64,000 bases of DNA from Curtobacterium sp. UNCCL20 (lineage in GTDB: Bacteria > Actinomycetota > Actinomycetes > Actinomycetales > Microbacteriaceae), in the NCBI RefSeq assembly GCF_900101675.1, contig NZ_FNKG01000004.1, positions 1-64,000 on the forward strand, in the 5' to 3' direction. Positions within the stretch are counted from its first letter, which is position 1, and each line of letters begins with the position of its first letter. The notes under the pieces were generated by a model. It was not told where the DNA came from and did no database searches. It was given only the letters and a program-made list of their open reading frames with translations. This document shows, in pieces, positions 43,135 to 49,875 of the stretch. The translations under genes were made by a program, and so were the position numbers.

Positions 43135-43443
43135 TACGGTGAGGGCGTGTTCGGACGCCGCCGCTCCCCCAGCCCCCAGCCCGACGACCGCCCCGGCCTC
43201 GGCATCGGAGCCCTCGTGCAGGTGGTCGACACCGAGCGCGGCGGGGAACGGTGGGCGGGCGAGCCGATCGGCGTCATCGTGGCGCCGGGCGGCAACCAGC
43301 TCGTCGGGTACCCCGGCGTCGGCGAGCCGCTGTCGTGGACCGTCGCGTTCGAGGACCCCGTGTACACAGAGGACGGCCGCGGCCCCTTCGAGCGCGCGAC
43401 CGTCCTGAGTCGTCAGTTGGTGCCGGTCGACCCGGCAGCGTGA
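43135..43443 (+). CDS. conserved-looking 98-aa hypothetical protein (CDS 43147-43443 with its leaderless -10)
   Basis: The coding part starts at GTG 43147 and gives 98 aa: a basic start (VFGRRRSPS) and a small beta-rich domain (LGIGALVQVVDTERGGERWAGEPIGVIVAPGG, then WTVAFEDPVYTEDGRGPF). It resembles an uncharacterised actinobacterial family seen from memory; no function is known. TACGGT at 43135-43140 is followed by exactly 6 bases and the GTG, so the mRNA is probably leaderless. Not related to JetD. Confidence 0.65.
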   Translation, partial: YGEGVFGRRRSPSPQPDDRPGLGIGALVQVVDTERGGERWAGEPIGVIVAPGGNQLVGYPGVGEPLSWTVAFEDPVYTEDGRGPFERATVLSRQLVPVDPAA

Positions 43444-43479
43444 GTCGGCGCGCACCGAGCGGTGCGGCCGGCCCGGGGC

Positions 43480-43587
43480 CTAATACTCTTCCGAGCCGCT
43501 CTTCATCATGGCGGCGACGGCCATACAGAGCCCCACGCCGCCGAGCACGCCGATGCCGATGATGACGCCTGCGATGAGTTCGAGCAT
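43480..43587 (-). CDS. 35-aa single-helix membrane peptide
   Basis: Reads MLELIAGVIIGIGVLGGVGL then CMAVAAMMKSGSEEY: one Gly-rich helix and a short charged end. AAGGAG lies 6 bases ahead of ATG 43587, a better site than many genes here. It lies 41 bp behind the POT peptide transporter on the same strand, so it may be co-transcribed and act as a small partner; function unknown. Confidence 0.65.
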   Translation of the reverse strand: MLELIAGVIIGIGVLGGVGLCMAVAAMMKSGSEEY

Positions 43588-43628
43588 TGTGACTCCTTGG
43601 TTCCGGGGCCGGTGTGGCTGCACTCAGG

Positions 43629-45083
43629 TTAGCGGATGCCGCGCATGAGCTTCAGCACCGGCTTGACGAGCAGGAGCAGGACGACGCCGACCGCCACGGC
43701 GACGAGTCCGAGGATCGCGAAGTACGGGGCCTCGTTCGCGGGGTCGTAGTAGCGCGAGAGCACGCCGGTCACCGCGGTGCCGAGCGACACCGACAGGAAG
43801 AACAGCGCGACCATCTGCGTCTGGAACTTCGGCGGCGCGAGCTTCGTGGCGACGGACTGGCCCACCGGCGAGAGCAGCAGCTCCGCCAGGGTGAAGACGA
43901 GCAGGATCCCGACGAGGGCGAGGAGCGGCGTGCCGTTCTGGCCGCTGTTCACGAACGGTAGGAAGAGCAGGAACGCGATGCCCATGATGCCGGTGCCGAG
44001 GGCGAACTTGGTCGGCGTGGAGGGCTGGCGCGGGCCGAGCTTCGTCCACATCGCCGCGAACACGCCGGACAGCACGATGATGAACACCGGGTTGATCGAC
44101 TGCACCCACGAGACCGGCATCTCCCAGCCGAAGAGGGACCGGTCGAGGCGCTCGTCCGAGTACACGGTCACGACGGTGAACTGCTGCTGGTAGAGCGACC
44201 AGAACACCGCGCTGCCGATGAACAGCGGGATGAAGGCGAGCACACGCGACCGCTCTTCAGGGGTGATCCCGCTCGTCAGGATCACCACGAAGTAGCTGAT
44301 CGTCGCGAGGACGACGATCGAGACGACCACCGTGGGCAGGTTGCTGACGTTCAGGAGCCTGGTCAGGACCGCGACGACGATGACGACGAGCGCGACCACG
44401 ACGAGCACGCCGATGAGCGGCAGGCGGCGACGGTCGACCGGGTTGGTGACGTGCCGCACCGACTCCGGCAGCTTGCGGCGGCGGATGGCGTACTGCACGA
44501 GGCCCGCGGCCATGCCGACCGCGGCGAGGCCGAAGCCGTAGTGGAACCCGAGCTCGCTCTGCAGCAGGCCGGTCAGGAGCGGACCGAAGAACGCGCCCAG
44601 GTTGACGCCGAGGTAGTACAGCGAGAACCCGGCGTCGCGGCGCGGGTCGTCTCGGCTGTAGAGGCCGCCGACGATGGTGGTCGCCGTCGCCTTGAGGCCA
44701 CCGGAGCCGAGCGCGATGAGCACCAGGCCGACACCGACGCCCGCGACGCCCGGGATGAGCGCGAGGGCGATGTGCCCGAGCATCACGACCACCGCGCTGC
44801 CGAACAGGGTGCGGTCGGCGCCGATGAGCCGGTCGGCGATCCACGCGCCGATGATGGTGAACAGGTACACGGCACCGCCGTAGGCGCCCATGATCCCGCT
44901 GGCGATGCCCTTGTCGATCCCCAGGCCGCCCTGCGAGAGCGTGTAGTACATGTAGATGAGGACGATGCCCTGCATCCCGTAGAACGAGAACCGCTCCCAG
45001 AGCTCGACCGCGAACGGGGTGGACAGCTCGAACGGCTGCCCGAAGAATGTGCGTTTGCGTTCTGGTGCGGTGGTGCCTGACAT
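43629..45083 (-). CDS. dtpT: POT family proton-coupled di-/tripeptide transporter
   Basis: A 484-aa MFS protein of the PTR2/POT family with about 14 hydrophobic segments. The proton-coupling motif ELWERFSFYGMQGI (ExxERF) lies on the first helix, and the PTR2 segment FSLYYLGVNLGAFFGPLLTG follows near residue 150. It imports small peptides with protons. ATG 45083 is chosen as the first Met before the RKRTFFGQPFEL family start. Divergent from the acyl-CoA oxidase-like gene. Confidence 0.9.
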   Translation of the reverse strand: MSGTTAPERKRTFFGQPFELSTPFAVELWERFSFYGMQGIVLIYMYYTLSQGGLGIDKGIASGIMGAYGGAVYLFTIIGAWIADRLIGADRTLFGSAVVVMLGHIALALIPGVAGVGVGLVLIALGSGGLKATATTIVGGLYSRDDPRRDAGFSLYYLGVNLGAFFGPLLTGLLQSELGFHYGFGLAAVGMAAGLVQYAIRRRKLPESVRHVTNPVDRRRLPLIGVLVVVALVVIVVAVLTRLLNVSNLPTVVVSIVVLATISYFVVILTSGITPEERSRVLAFIPLFIGSAVFWSLYQQQFTVVTVYSDERLDRSLFGWEMPVSWVQSINPVFIIVLSGVFAAMWTKLGPRQPSTPTKFALGTGIMGIAFLLFLPFVNSGQNGTPLLALVGILLVFTLAELLLSPVGQSVATKLAPPKFQTQMVALFFLSVSLGTAVTGVLSRYYDPANEAPYFAILGLVAVAVGVVLLLLVKPVLKLMRGIR

Positions 45084-45297
45084 GCCCGACAGTCTGCCCC
45101 TCGGCGCAGAACCGTGCCCAATCGGCGAGATCTCCTCATGAAGTCGCGATGCGCGCCTTTGGAGGGTTCCCACGACCGCGTGGCAGACGACGGCACGCCG
45201 CGTTGTGCGGGCCGGACGGCGTTCATGCGGCTCGCGGGTGGGGTGCATAGCGTGTGTTCTGCAACACCGGACAGAGCAGTTCAGGAGGGCTCCGACC

Positions 45298-47403
45298 ATG
45301 GTCGACACCGCACCCGTCCCCAGCACCCACACGCCGAGTACCCGCACGCCCAAGGCCGACGCCTCGGGTGACCCCGCCGCGGGCACGCCGACGGGCAGCA
45401 CGGACACCGACGTCCGCATCGACGTCGACCTGCTCGCCGAGCTGCTGCTCGGCCGCTGGGCCGAGGACCGCCGCATCTCCCGCCGGCTGTCGCTGGACCC
45501 GGCGATGCACAAGATCGAGGGGCTCCCCGTCCCCGAGCACCGTGCGCGGACCCTCGACCAGCTGCGCCTCCTCGTCGAGGCCGGGGCGATCCAGCGCCCG
45601 TACCCCACCGAGTTCGGCGGTCGGGACAACCACGGCGGCAACCTCGCCGCGTTCGAGGAGCTCGTCACGGCGGACCCGTCGATGCAGATCAAGGCCGGCG
45701 TGCAGTGGGGGCTCTTCGGCTCCGCCGTGCACCACCTCGGCACCGAGCGGAACCACCGCGAGTTCCTGCCCGGCATCATCTCCTTCGACGTCCCCGGCTG
45801 CTTCGCGATGACGGAGACCGGCCACGGTTCCGACGTGCAGAGCATCGCGACCACGGCGACCTACGACCCCGCCAAACAGGAGTTCGTCGTCCACACGCCC
45901 TTCCGCGGCGCGTGGAAGGACTACATCGGCAACGCCGCCCTGCACGGCAAGGCGGCGGTCGTGTTCGCGAAGCTCGTCACCGCGGGCGTCGACCACGGCG
46001 TGCACGCCTTCTACGTCCCCCTCCGCGACGACGAGGGCGCCTTCCTGCCCGGCGTCGGCGGCGAGGACGACGGCGTCAAGGGCGGCCTGAACGGCATCGA
46101 CAACGGCCGGCTGCACTTCGACCACGTCCGGATCCCGCGCACGAACCTCCTGAACCGGTACGGCGACGTCGCCGAGGACGGCACGTACTCCTCGCCGATC
46201 GCGTCGCCCGGCCGCCGGTTCTTCACCATGCTCGGCACGCTCGTGCAGGGCCGGGTGTCGCTCGACGGCGCCGCCGTGGTCGCGCAGAAGATCGGACTGC
46301 AGATCGCACTGACCTACGCCGCGCAGCGCCGCCAGTTCCCCACCGGGGACGGCACCGAGGGCGTCCTGCTCGACTACGGCCGCCACCAGCGCCGTCTGAT
46401 CCCCCGGCTGGCGACCGTGTTCGCGCAGTCGTTCGCGCACGAGAAGCTCCTCCGCACCTTCGACGACGTGTTCAGCGGGCGTGAGGACACCCCGGAGCGC
46501 CGCGAGGACCTCGAGACCCAGGCCGCCGCGTTCAAGTCGCTGTCGACGTGGGCTGCGCTCGACACGCTGCAGGAGGCCCGCGAGGCCTGCGGCGGCGCCG
46601 GTTTCCTCGCCGAGAACCGGCTGACCGGCCTCCGCGCCGACCTCGACGTCTACGTCACGTTCGAGGGCGACAACACCGTGCTGCTCCAGCTCGTCGGGAA
46701 GCGCCTGCTCACCGACTTCCGCGCCAAGGCACCGAAGGACGCGGCATCGACCGCGAAGTTCGTCGCGGCCCAGGCTGCCACGAAGCTCGCCGACGCCACC
46801 GGCATCCGCCGCATCGGGCAGACCGTCGCCGACCGCGGCTCGCTCGCGGCCTCGGTGACGGACCTGCAGGACGCCCGGACCCAGCGCGACCTGCTCGCCG
46901 GCCGCGTCGAGACGATGGTGACCGAGATCGGCATGCGCCTGGCGTCGGCCGGCAAGGACCGCGCGCGCGGTGCACGCCTGCTGAACCGCTCGCAGCACGA
47001 GCTCATCGAGGCGGCGAAGGCCCACGCCGAACTCATGCAGTGGGACGCCTTCACCGAGGCCATCGAGGAGGTCCCCGAGGGCGACACCCGACGCGTGCTC
47101 GTCTGGCTGCGGGACCTCTTCGCGCTGGGGCTCCTCGAGCAGCACCTCGACTGGTACCTCATGCACGGGCGCCTCACCGCGCAGCGTGCCCGGGCCGTCT
47201 CGGCGTACATCGACCGCCTCGTCGCGCGGGTCCGGCCGATCATCCCGCAGCTGCTCGACTCGTTCGGGTACGAGCCGGGCCACGTCCGCGCGCCGATCGC
47301 CCTCGGCGCCGAGCAGGCACGTCAGGACGAGGCCCGCGCGTGGTTCGCCGCCGAGGCCGCCGCCGGCCGTCTGCCCGAGCAGGAGAAGAAGCCCCGACCG
47401 TGA
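45298..47403 (+). CDS. acyl-CoA dehydrogenase/oxidase family protein (ACOX-like)
   Basis: A 701-aa flavoenzyme of the acyl-CoA oxidase-like branch of the dehydrogenase family. FAD/substrate segments: CFAMTETGHGSDVQSI near residue 175, GRVSLDGAAVVAQKIGLQIALTYAAQRRQF, and EACGGAGFLAENRL near 435, with VTFEGDNTVLLQLV following. The length matches peroxisomal-type acyl-CoA oxidases (about 660-700 aa) rather than 380-aa dehydrogenases. It forms the double bond in fatty acyl-CoA in beta-oxidation, with oxygen as possible acceptor. The first 35 residues are low complexity. ATG 45298 has AGGAGGG ahead. The SatD operator overlaps its stop codon. Confidence 0.88.
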   Translation: MVDTAPVPSTHTPSTRTPKADASGDPAAGTPTGSTDTDVRIDVDLLAELLLGRWAEDRRISRRLSLDPAMHKIEGLPVPEHRARTLDQLRLLVEAGAIQRPYPTEFGGRDNHGGNLAAFEELVTADPSMQIKAGVQWGLFGSAVHHLGTERNHREFLPGIISFDVPGCFAMTETGHGSDVQSIATTATYDPAKQEFVVHTPFRGAWKDYIGNAALHGKAAVVFAKLVTAGVDHGVHAFYVPLRDDEGAFLPGVGGEDDGVKGGLNGIDNGRLHFDHVRIPRTNLLNRYGDVAEDGTYSSPIASPGRRFFTMLGTLVQGRVSLDGAAVVAQKIGLQIALTYAAQRRQFPTGDGTEGVLLDYGRHQRRLIPRLATVFAQSFAHEKLLRTFDDVFSGREDTPERREDLETQAAAFKSLSTWAALDTLQEAREACGGAGFLAENRLTGLRADLDVYVTFEGDNTVLLQLVGKRLLTDFRAKAPKDAASTAKFVAAQAATKLADATGIRRIGQTVADRGSLAASVTDLQDARTQRDLLAGRVETMVTEIGMRLASAGKDRARGARLLNRSQHELIEAAKAHAELMQWDAFTEAIEEVPEGDTRRVLVWLRDLFALGLLEQHLDWYLMHGRLTAQRARAVSAYIDRLVARVRPIIPQLLDSFGYEPGHVRAPIALGAEQARQDEARAWFAAEAAAGRLPEQEKKPRP

Positions 47404-47452
47404 TCAACCCCGCAGGGTTGATTCTTGGTGAATCAACCCTGTAGGGTTGATT
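47403..47452. promoter_or_regulatory. tandem palindromic operators ahead of the SatD-like gene
   Basis: Two near-identical palindromes, ATCAACCCCGCAGGGTTGAT (47403-47422) and ATCAACCCTGTAGGGTTGAT (47432-47451), have centres 29 bp apart. Arms are exact over 8 and 9 bp. They lie between the acyl-CoA enzyme stop and the ribosome site of the SatD-like gene, overlapping where its promoter must be. Autoregulation by the HTH of that protein is inferred. Confidence 0.75.
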
Positions 47453-47464
47453 TCGGGAGGAATC

Positions 47465-48067
47465 ATGTTCGCAGTGACCGTCGACCAGATCGACAGTCGG
47501 AACGACCACGACCGAGTCGACGCGGCAATCCGTACGCTCGAGCAGGCCGTCGGCGACCGAGCCGTGCTCGCCCCCGAACGGACAGCCGGCGACGAGTTCC
47601 AGTTGCTGCTGGACGACGCCGACGCTGCCCTCGATGTCGTCCTCGACCTGACGCGCGAGGGCGAGTGGAGCGTCGGGGTCGGCGTCGGGGACGTCGACAG
47701 TCCGCTGCCGTCTTCCACACGCGCGGCTCGCGGTTCCGCCTTCTTCCGCGCCCGCGACGCAGTGGAGCGTGCGAAGCACCTCCCGGAACACTTCGCTCTG
47801 GACGTGGCACCGGGTCGCCGTCTGCAGACCGGAGACGTCGAGCCGCTGATCGCCCAGGCGATCCGCGCGAGGGCACGCCGTTCACCCGAAGGATGGGAGC
47901 TCGCAGACCTCCTCCGCGCAGGACACTCGCGGGTGGACGCCGCGAACCTGCTCGGGATCTCGCCCCAGGCGGTCGCGAAGCGGTACCTCTCGGCGGACCT
48001 CCGAGCAGAGGACGCACTCCGCGCGGCCCTCGCGCGACTCCTCGCCGAAGCGGATCTCCCCCGGTGA
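47465..48067 (+). CDS. SatD-like regulatory protein with C-terminal helix-turn-helix
   Basis: A 200-aa protein. The N-terminal half (VTVDQIDSRNDHDRVDA, then TAGDEFQLLLDD at 41-52) matches the SatD family pattern, related to nucleotide-cyclase-like folds. The C-terminal HTH (about 138-180) includes SRVDAANLLGISPQAVAKRY, so it can bind DNA. GGGAGGA is ahead of ATG 47465. The stop overlaps the next GTG. Two palindromes upstream are likely its operators. Role unknown; SatD was named from an acid-tolerance locus. Confidence 0.7.
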   Translation: MFAVTVDQIDSRNDHDRVDAAIRTLEQAVGDRAVLAPERTAGDEFQLLLDDADAALDVVLDLTREGEWSVGVGVGDVDSPLPSSTRAARGSAFFRARDAVERAKHLPEHFALDVAPGRRLQTGDVEPLIAQAIRARARRSPEGWELADLLRAGHSRVDAANLLGISPQAVAKRYLSADLRAEDALRAALARLLAEADLPR

Positions 48068-48636
48068 TCCCCTCGTCCGCTCTCTGGATCGTCGGGTCGT
48101 TGGTGCTCCTGTCCGCATCCGGCCTGAGCCTCGCACCACGCGTGCCCGCGATCGTGCGTGCGATCACCGCAGCGAGCCTGGTCGGCGCGCTGGTGGTCCT
48201 CCAGGCTCTCGAGCTCGTGCCGAGCGCTCCGGACCTCGCACTCCGCACCCTCGGCGTGGTGGCCGTGGGATGCGTGGCCGTCGTCGGCGGGAGTGCCGTC
48301 ACGAGTGCCGTCCTCGGACTCGCGATGCGCGACGGCGTCGTGGGCGGACAGCACGGCGGGATCCTCATCGCGAGTGCGGACGATCCGATCCCGCGCCGCG
48401 ACCGCCCAGAGGTGCTCCGGGGCGGAACAGCGATCGGGTACCTGGAACGCTTCGCGATCGTCGGGGCCGCACTCGTCGGACACCTCGAGATCGTCGCGGC
48501 CGTCGTGGCGATCAAGGGGCTCGGTCGGTTCACCGAGCTCGACACCGCCGCCGCGCGGGAGCGGTTCATCGTGGGCACGCTCACGAGCAGCTGCTGGGCC
48601 GGACTCTGCTCAGCTGGAGCGCTCGCACTGGTGTAG
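48064..48636 (+). CDS. membrane protein paired with the SatD-like regulator
   Basis: A 190-aa protein with about five hydrophobic segments. The segment GYLERFAIVGAALVGHLEIV followed by AIKGLGRFTELDTAAARERF is conserved-looking, placed between the last helices and probably at the membrane face. GTG 48064 overlaps the regulator stop by 4 bp. I recall similar membrane partners beside SatD-type genes; function unknown. Confidence 0.7.
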   Translation: MIPSSALWIVGSLVLLSASGLSLAPRVPAIVRAITAASLVGALVVLQALELVPSAPDLALRTLGVVAVGCVAVVGGSAVTSAVLGLAMRDGVVGGQHGGILIASADDPIPRRDRPEVLRGGTAIGYLERFAIVGAALVGHLEIVAAVVAIKGLGRFTELDTAAARERFIVGTLTSSCWAGLCSAGALALV

Positions 48637-48644
48637 AGGCGGAC

Positions 48645-48941
48645 TCAGTCCCCTCGGCCAGCCCCACTGTCGGTCGACCCAGCGCCGAGCTCCCCGAGCG
48701 CCTGCCGCAGCCGCGCCTCGGCGCTCGCCGCCTCGGCCGCGTCCGACGCGGACCCGGCGGCAGCAGCGGCCTCGGCGTTCGCCTCGGTGACCGCCCGCAC
48801 GACCTCTTCACGCTGGATCTTCACCCCGCGGGGTGCGTCGATGCCGATGCGGACGCCGTCGCCGCGACTGTCGAGCACCGTGATGACGATGTCGTCACCG
48901 ACGAGGATCCGCTCGCCGACCTTTCGCGTGAGTACCAGCAC
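48645..48941 (-). CDS. csrA: carbon storage regulator CsrA with a long C-terminal tail
   Basis: 98 aa. Residues 1-55 are canonical CsrA ([20 protein letters not shown], then [18 protein letters not shown]) that binds GGA motifs in mRNA leaders and blocks translation, typically of flagellin. The remaining 40 residues are Ala/Glu-rich, whereas most CsrA proteins end near 60-75 aa. The antagonist FliW is not in the window. It is the last gene of the motility operon but also has its own leaderless -10 overlapping the upstream stop codon. Confidence 0.92.
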   Translation of the reverse strand: MLVLTRKVGERILVGDDIVITVLDSRGDGVRIGIDAPRGVKIQREEVVRAVTEANAEAAAAAGSASDAAEAASAEARLRQALGELGAGSTDSGAGRGD

Positions 48942-48953
48942 CCGTTCAGCCTA
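48942..48953 (-). promoter_or_regulatory. leaderless -10 element of csrA
   Basis: On the lower strand TAGGCT (48953-48948) is followed by GAACGG and the GTG start of csrA. It overlaps the stop codon of the flhF-like gene, giving csrA a promoter separate from the flagellar operon. Confidence 0.5.
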
Positions 48954-49875
48954 GCGACAGGACGGGCACCCCCAGCAGGTGGACCGACTCCGGCGTGGCG
49001 GTCTCCCCCGCGCCGATCGCGACGACCCCCGCCACGCGGGTCCGTCCGGCCACGGCCGACAGCATCGCCGCGGAGTCCGACGGCTTCCGTCCGACGTCGA
49101 CGACCACCCACACCTGGTCCGGTGCGAGCCCCTCGACCGTCGCGGCGTCGTCCCACGCGGCGACGCCGAGCAGCGCCCGCCCGTCGCGGACGCCCTCGGC
49201 ACGGGCCAGGATCCCGCTCCGCCGGTCGGCGGCGTCGGTCGCGCGGAGCGCGTACCGGGTCGCGAAGATGCCCGCGGCCGCGTCGACGTCGTTCGGTCGG
49301 CCGACCAGCAGCACCAGGTCGCCGTCGGCGGACCGCACGGCGGGCGTGGCGGGCCGGACGGGCGGCGCACTGGTCCGGGCCACGCTGGGAGCGTCGGCTG
49401 CGTCGAGGAGCAGCCCCGCGCCTCCCGGCAGCTCGGTGACGGCCTGGAGGCGCGCCCCGCCCTGCTCGGGTGCGCCCGCGTCCGCCGGTGCGCCGGTCGG
49501 GCGCGGGGCGCGCCCCGTGATCCCGTCGGCGACGAAGCCGTCGAGGACGGACGCGAAGGCGTCGGCGCGGGTGGTCGACGTGCCGTCGCCGCCGGCGATG
49601 CGCGCCTCGGCCGCCTCGGCGTCGGCGAGGAGCGCGGCGATCCCGACGCGCTTGACGACGCCGTCGGCGATGGCGACCCGGGCGGTGGGGACCTCGTCGG
49701 GTGCGGGGACCTCGACGGTCGCCTCAACGTGCGCCTTCCGGAACAGGCCGCCGATGCCGGGCGTGGTGACGCGTTCGGCGGCGACGATCCTGGCGCCCGC
49801 GCCGAACTCGGCCCGGACGGCGTCCCGGACCTCGTCGAGCGTCGCGCCGTTACGCTGCAATCGGGTCGGCGGCAC
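48946..49875 (-). CDS. FlhF-like protein lacking the GTPase P-loop
   Basis: A 309-aa protein in the position of flhF, directly after flhA. The N-terminus ([20 protein letters not shown], then [15 protein letters not shown]) matches the FlhF N-terminal domain. The C-terminal part ends [17 protein letters not shown] and [18 protein letters not shown], like the end of SRP-type GTPases. Where the P-loop should be it reads [15 protein letters not shown], without GxxxxGKT, and the DTAG-type switch is also missing. So it is an apparent pseudo-GTPase, perhaps structural in placing flagella. A repeat-family core (49444-49456) lies inside. GTG 49875 overlaps flhA; TTG 49862 is an alternative. Confidence 0.7.
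   Translation of the reverse strand: MPPTRLQRNGATLDEVRDAVRAEFGAGARIVAAERVTTPGIGGLFRKAHVEATVEVPAPDEVPTARVAIADGVVKRVGIAALLADAEAAEARIAGGDGTSTTRADAFASVLDGFVADGITGRAPRPTGAPADAGAPEQGGARLQAVTELPGGAGLLLDAADAPSVARTSAPPVRPATPAVRSADGDLVLLVGRPNDVDAAAGIFATRYALRATDAADRRSGILARAEGVRDGRALLGVAAWDDAATVEGLAPDQVWVVVDVGRKPSDSAAMLSAVAGRTRVAGVVAIGAGETATPESVHLLGVPVLSLG

Noticed and set aside
42748..43146. Possible decayed jetD
   Set aside because: I read the frames here and found only repeat DNA; no DUF3322, DUF2220 or Toprim-like stretch is visible.
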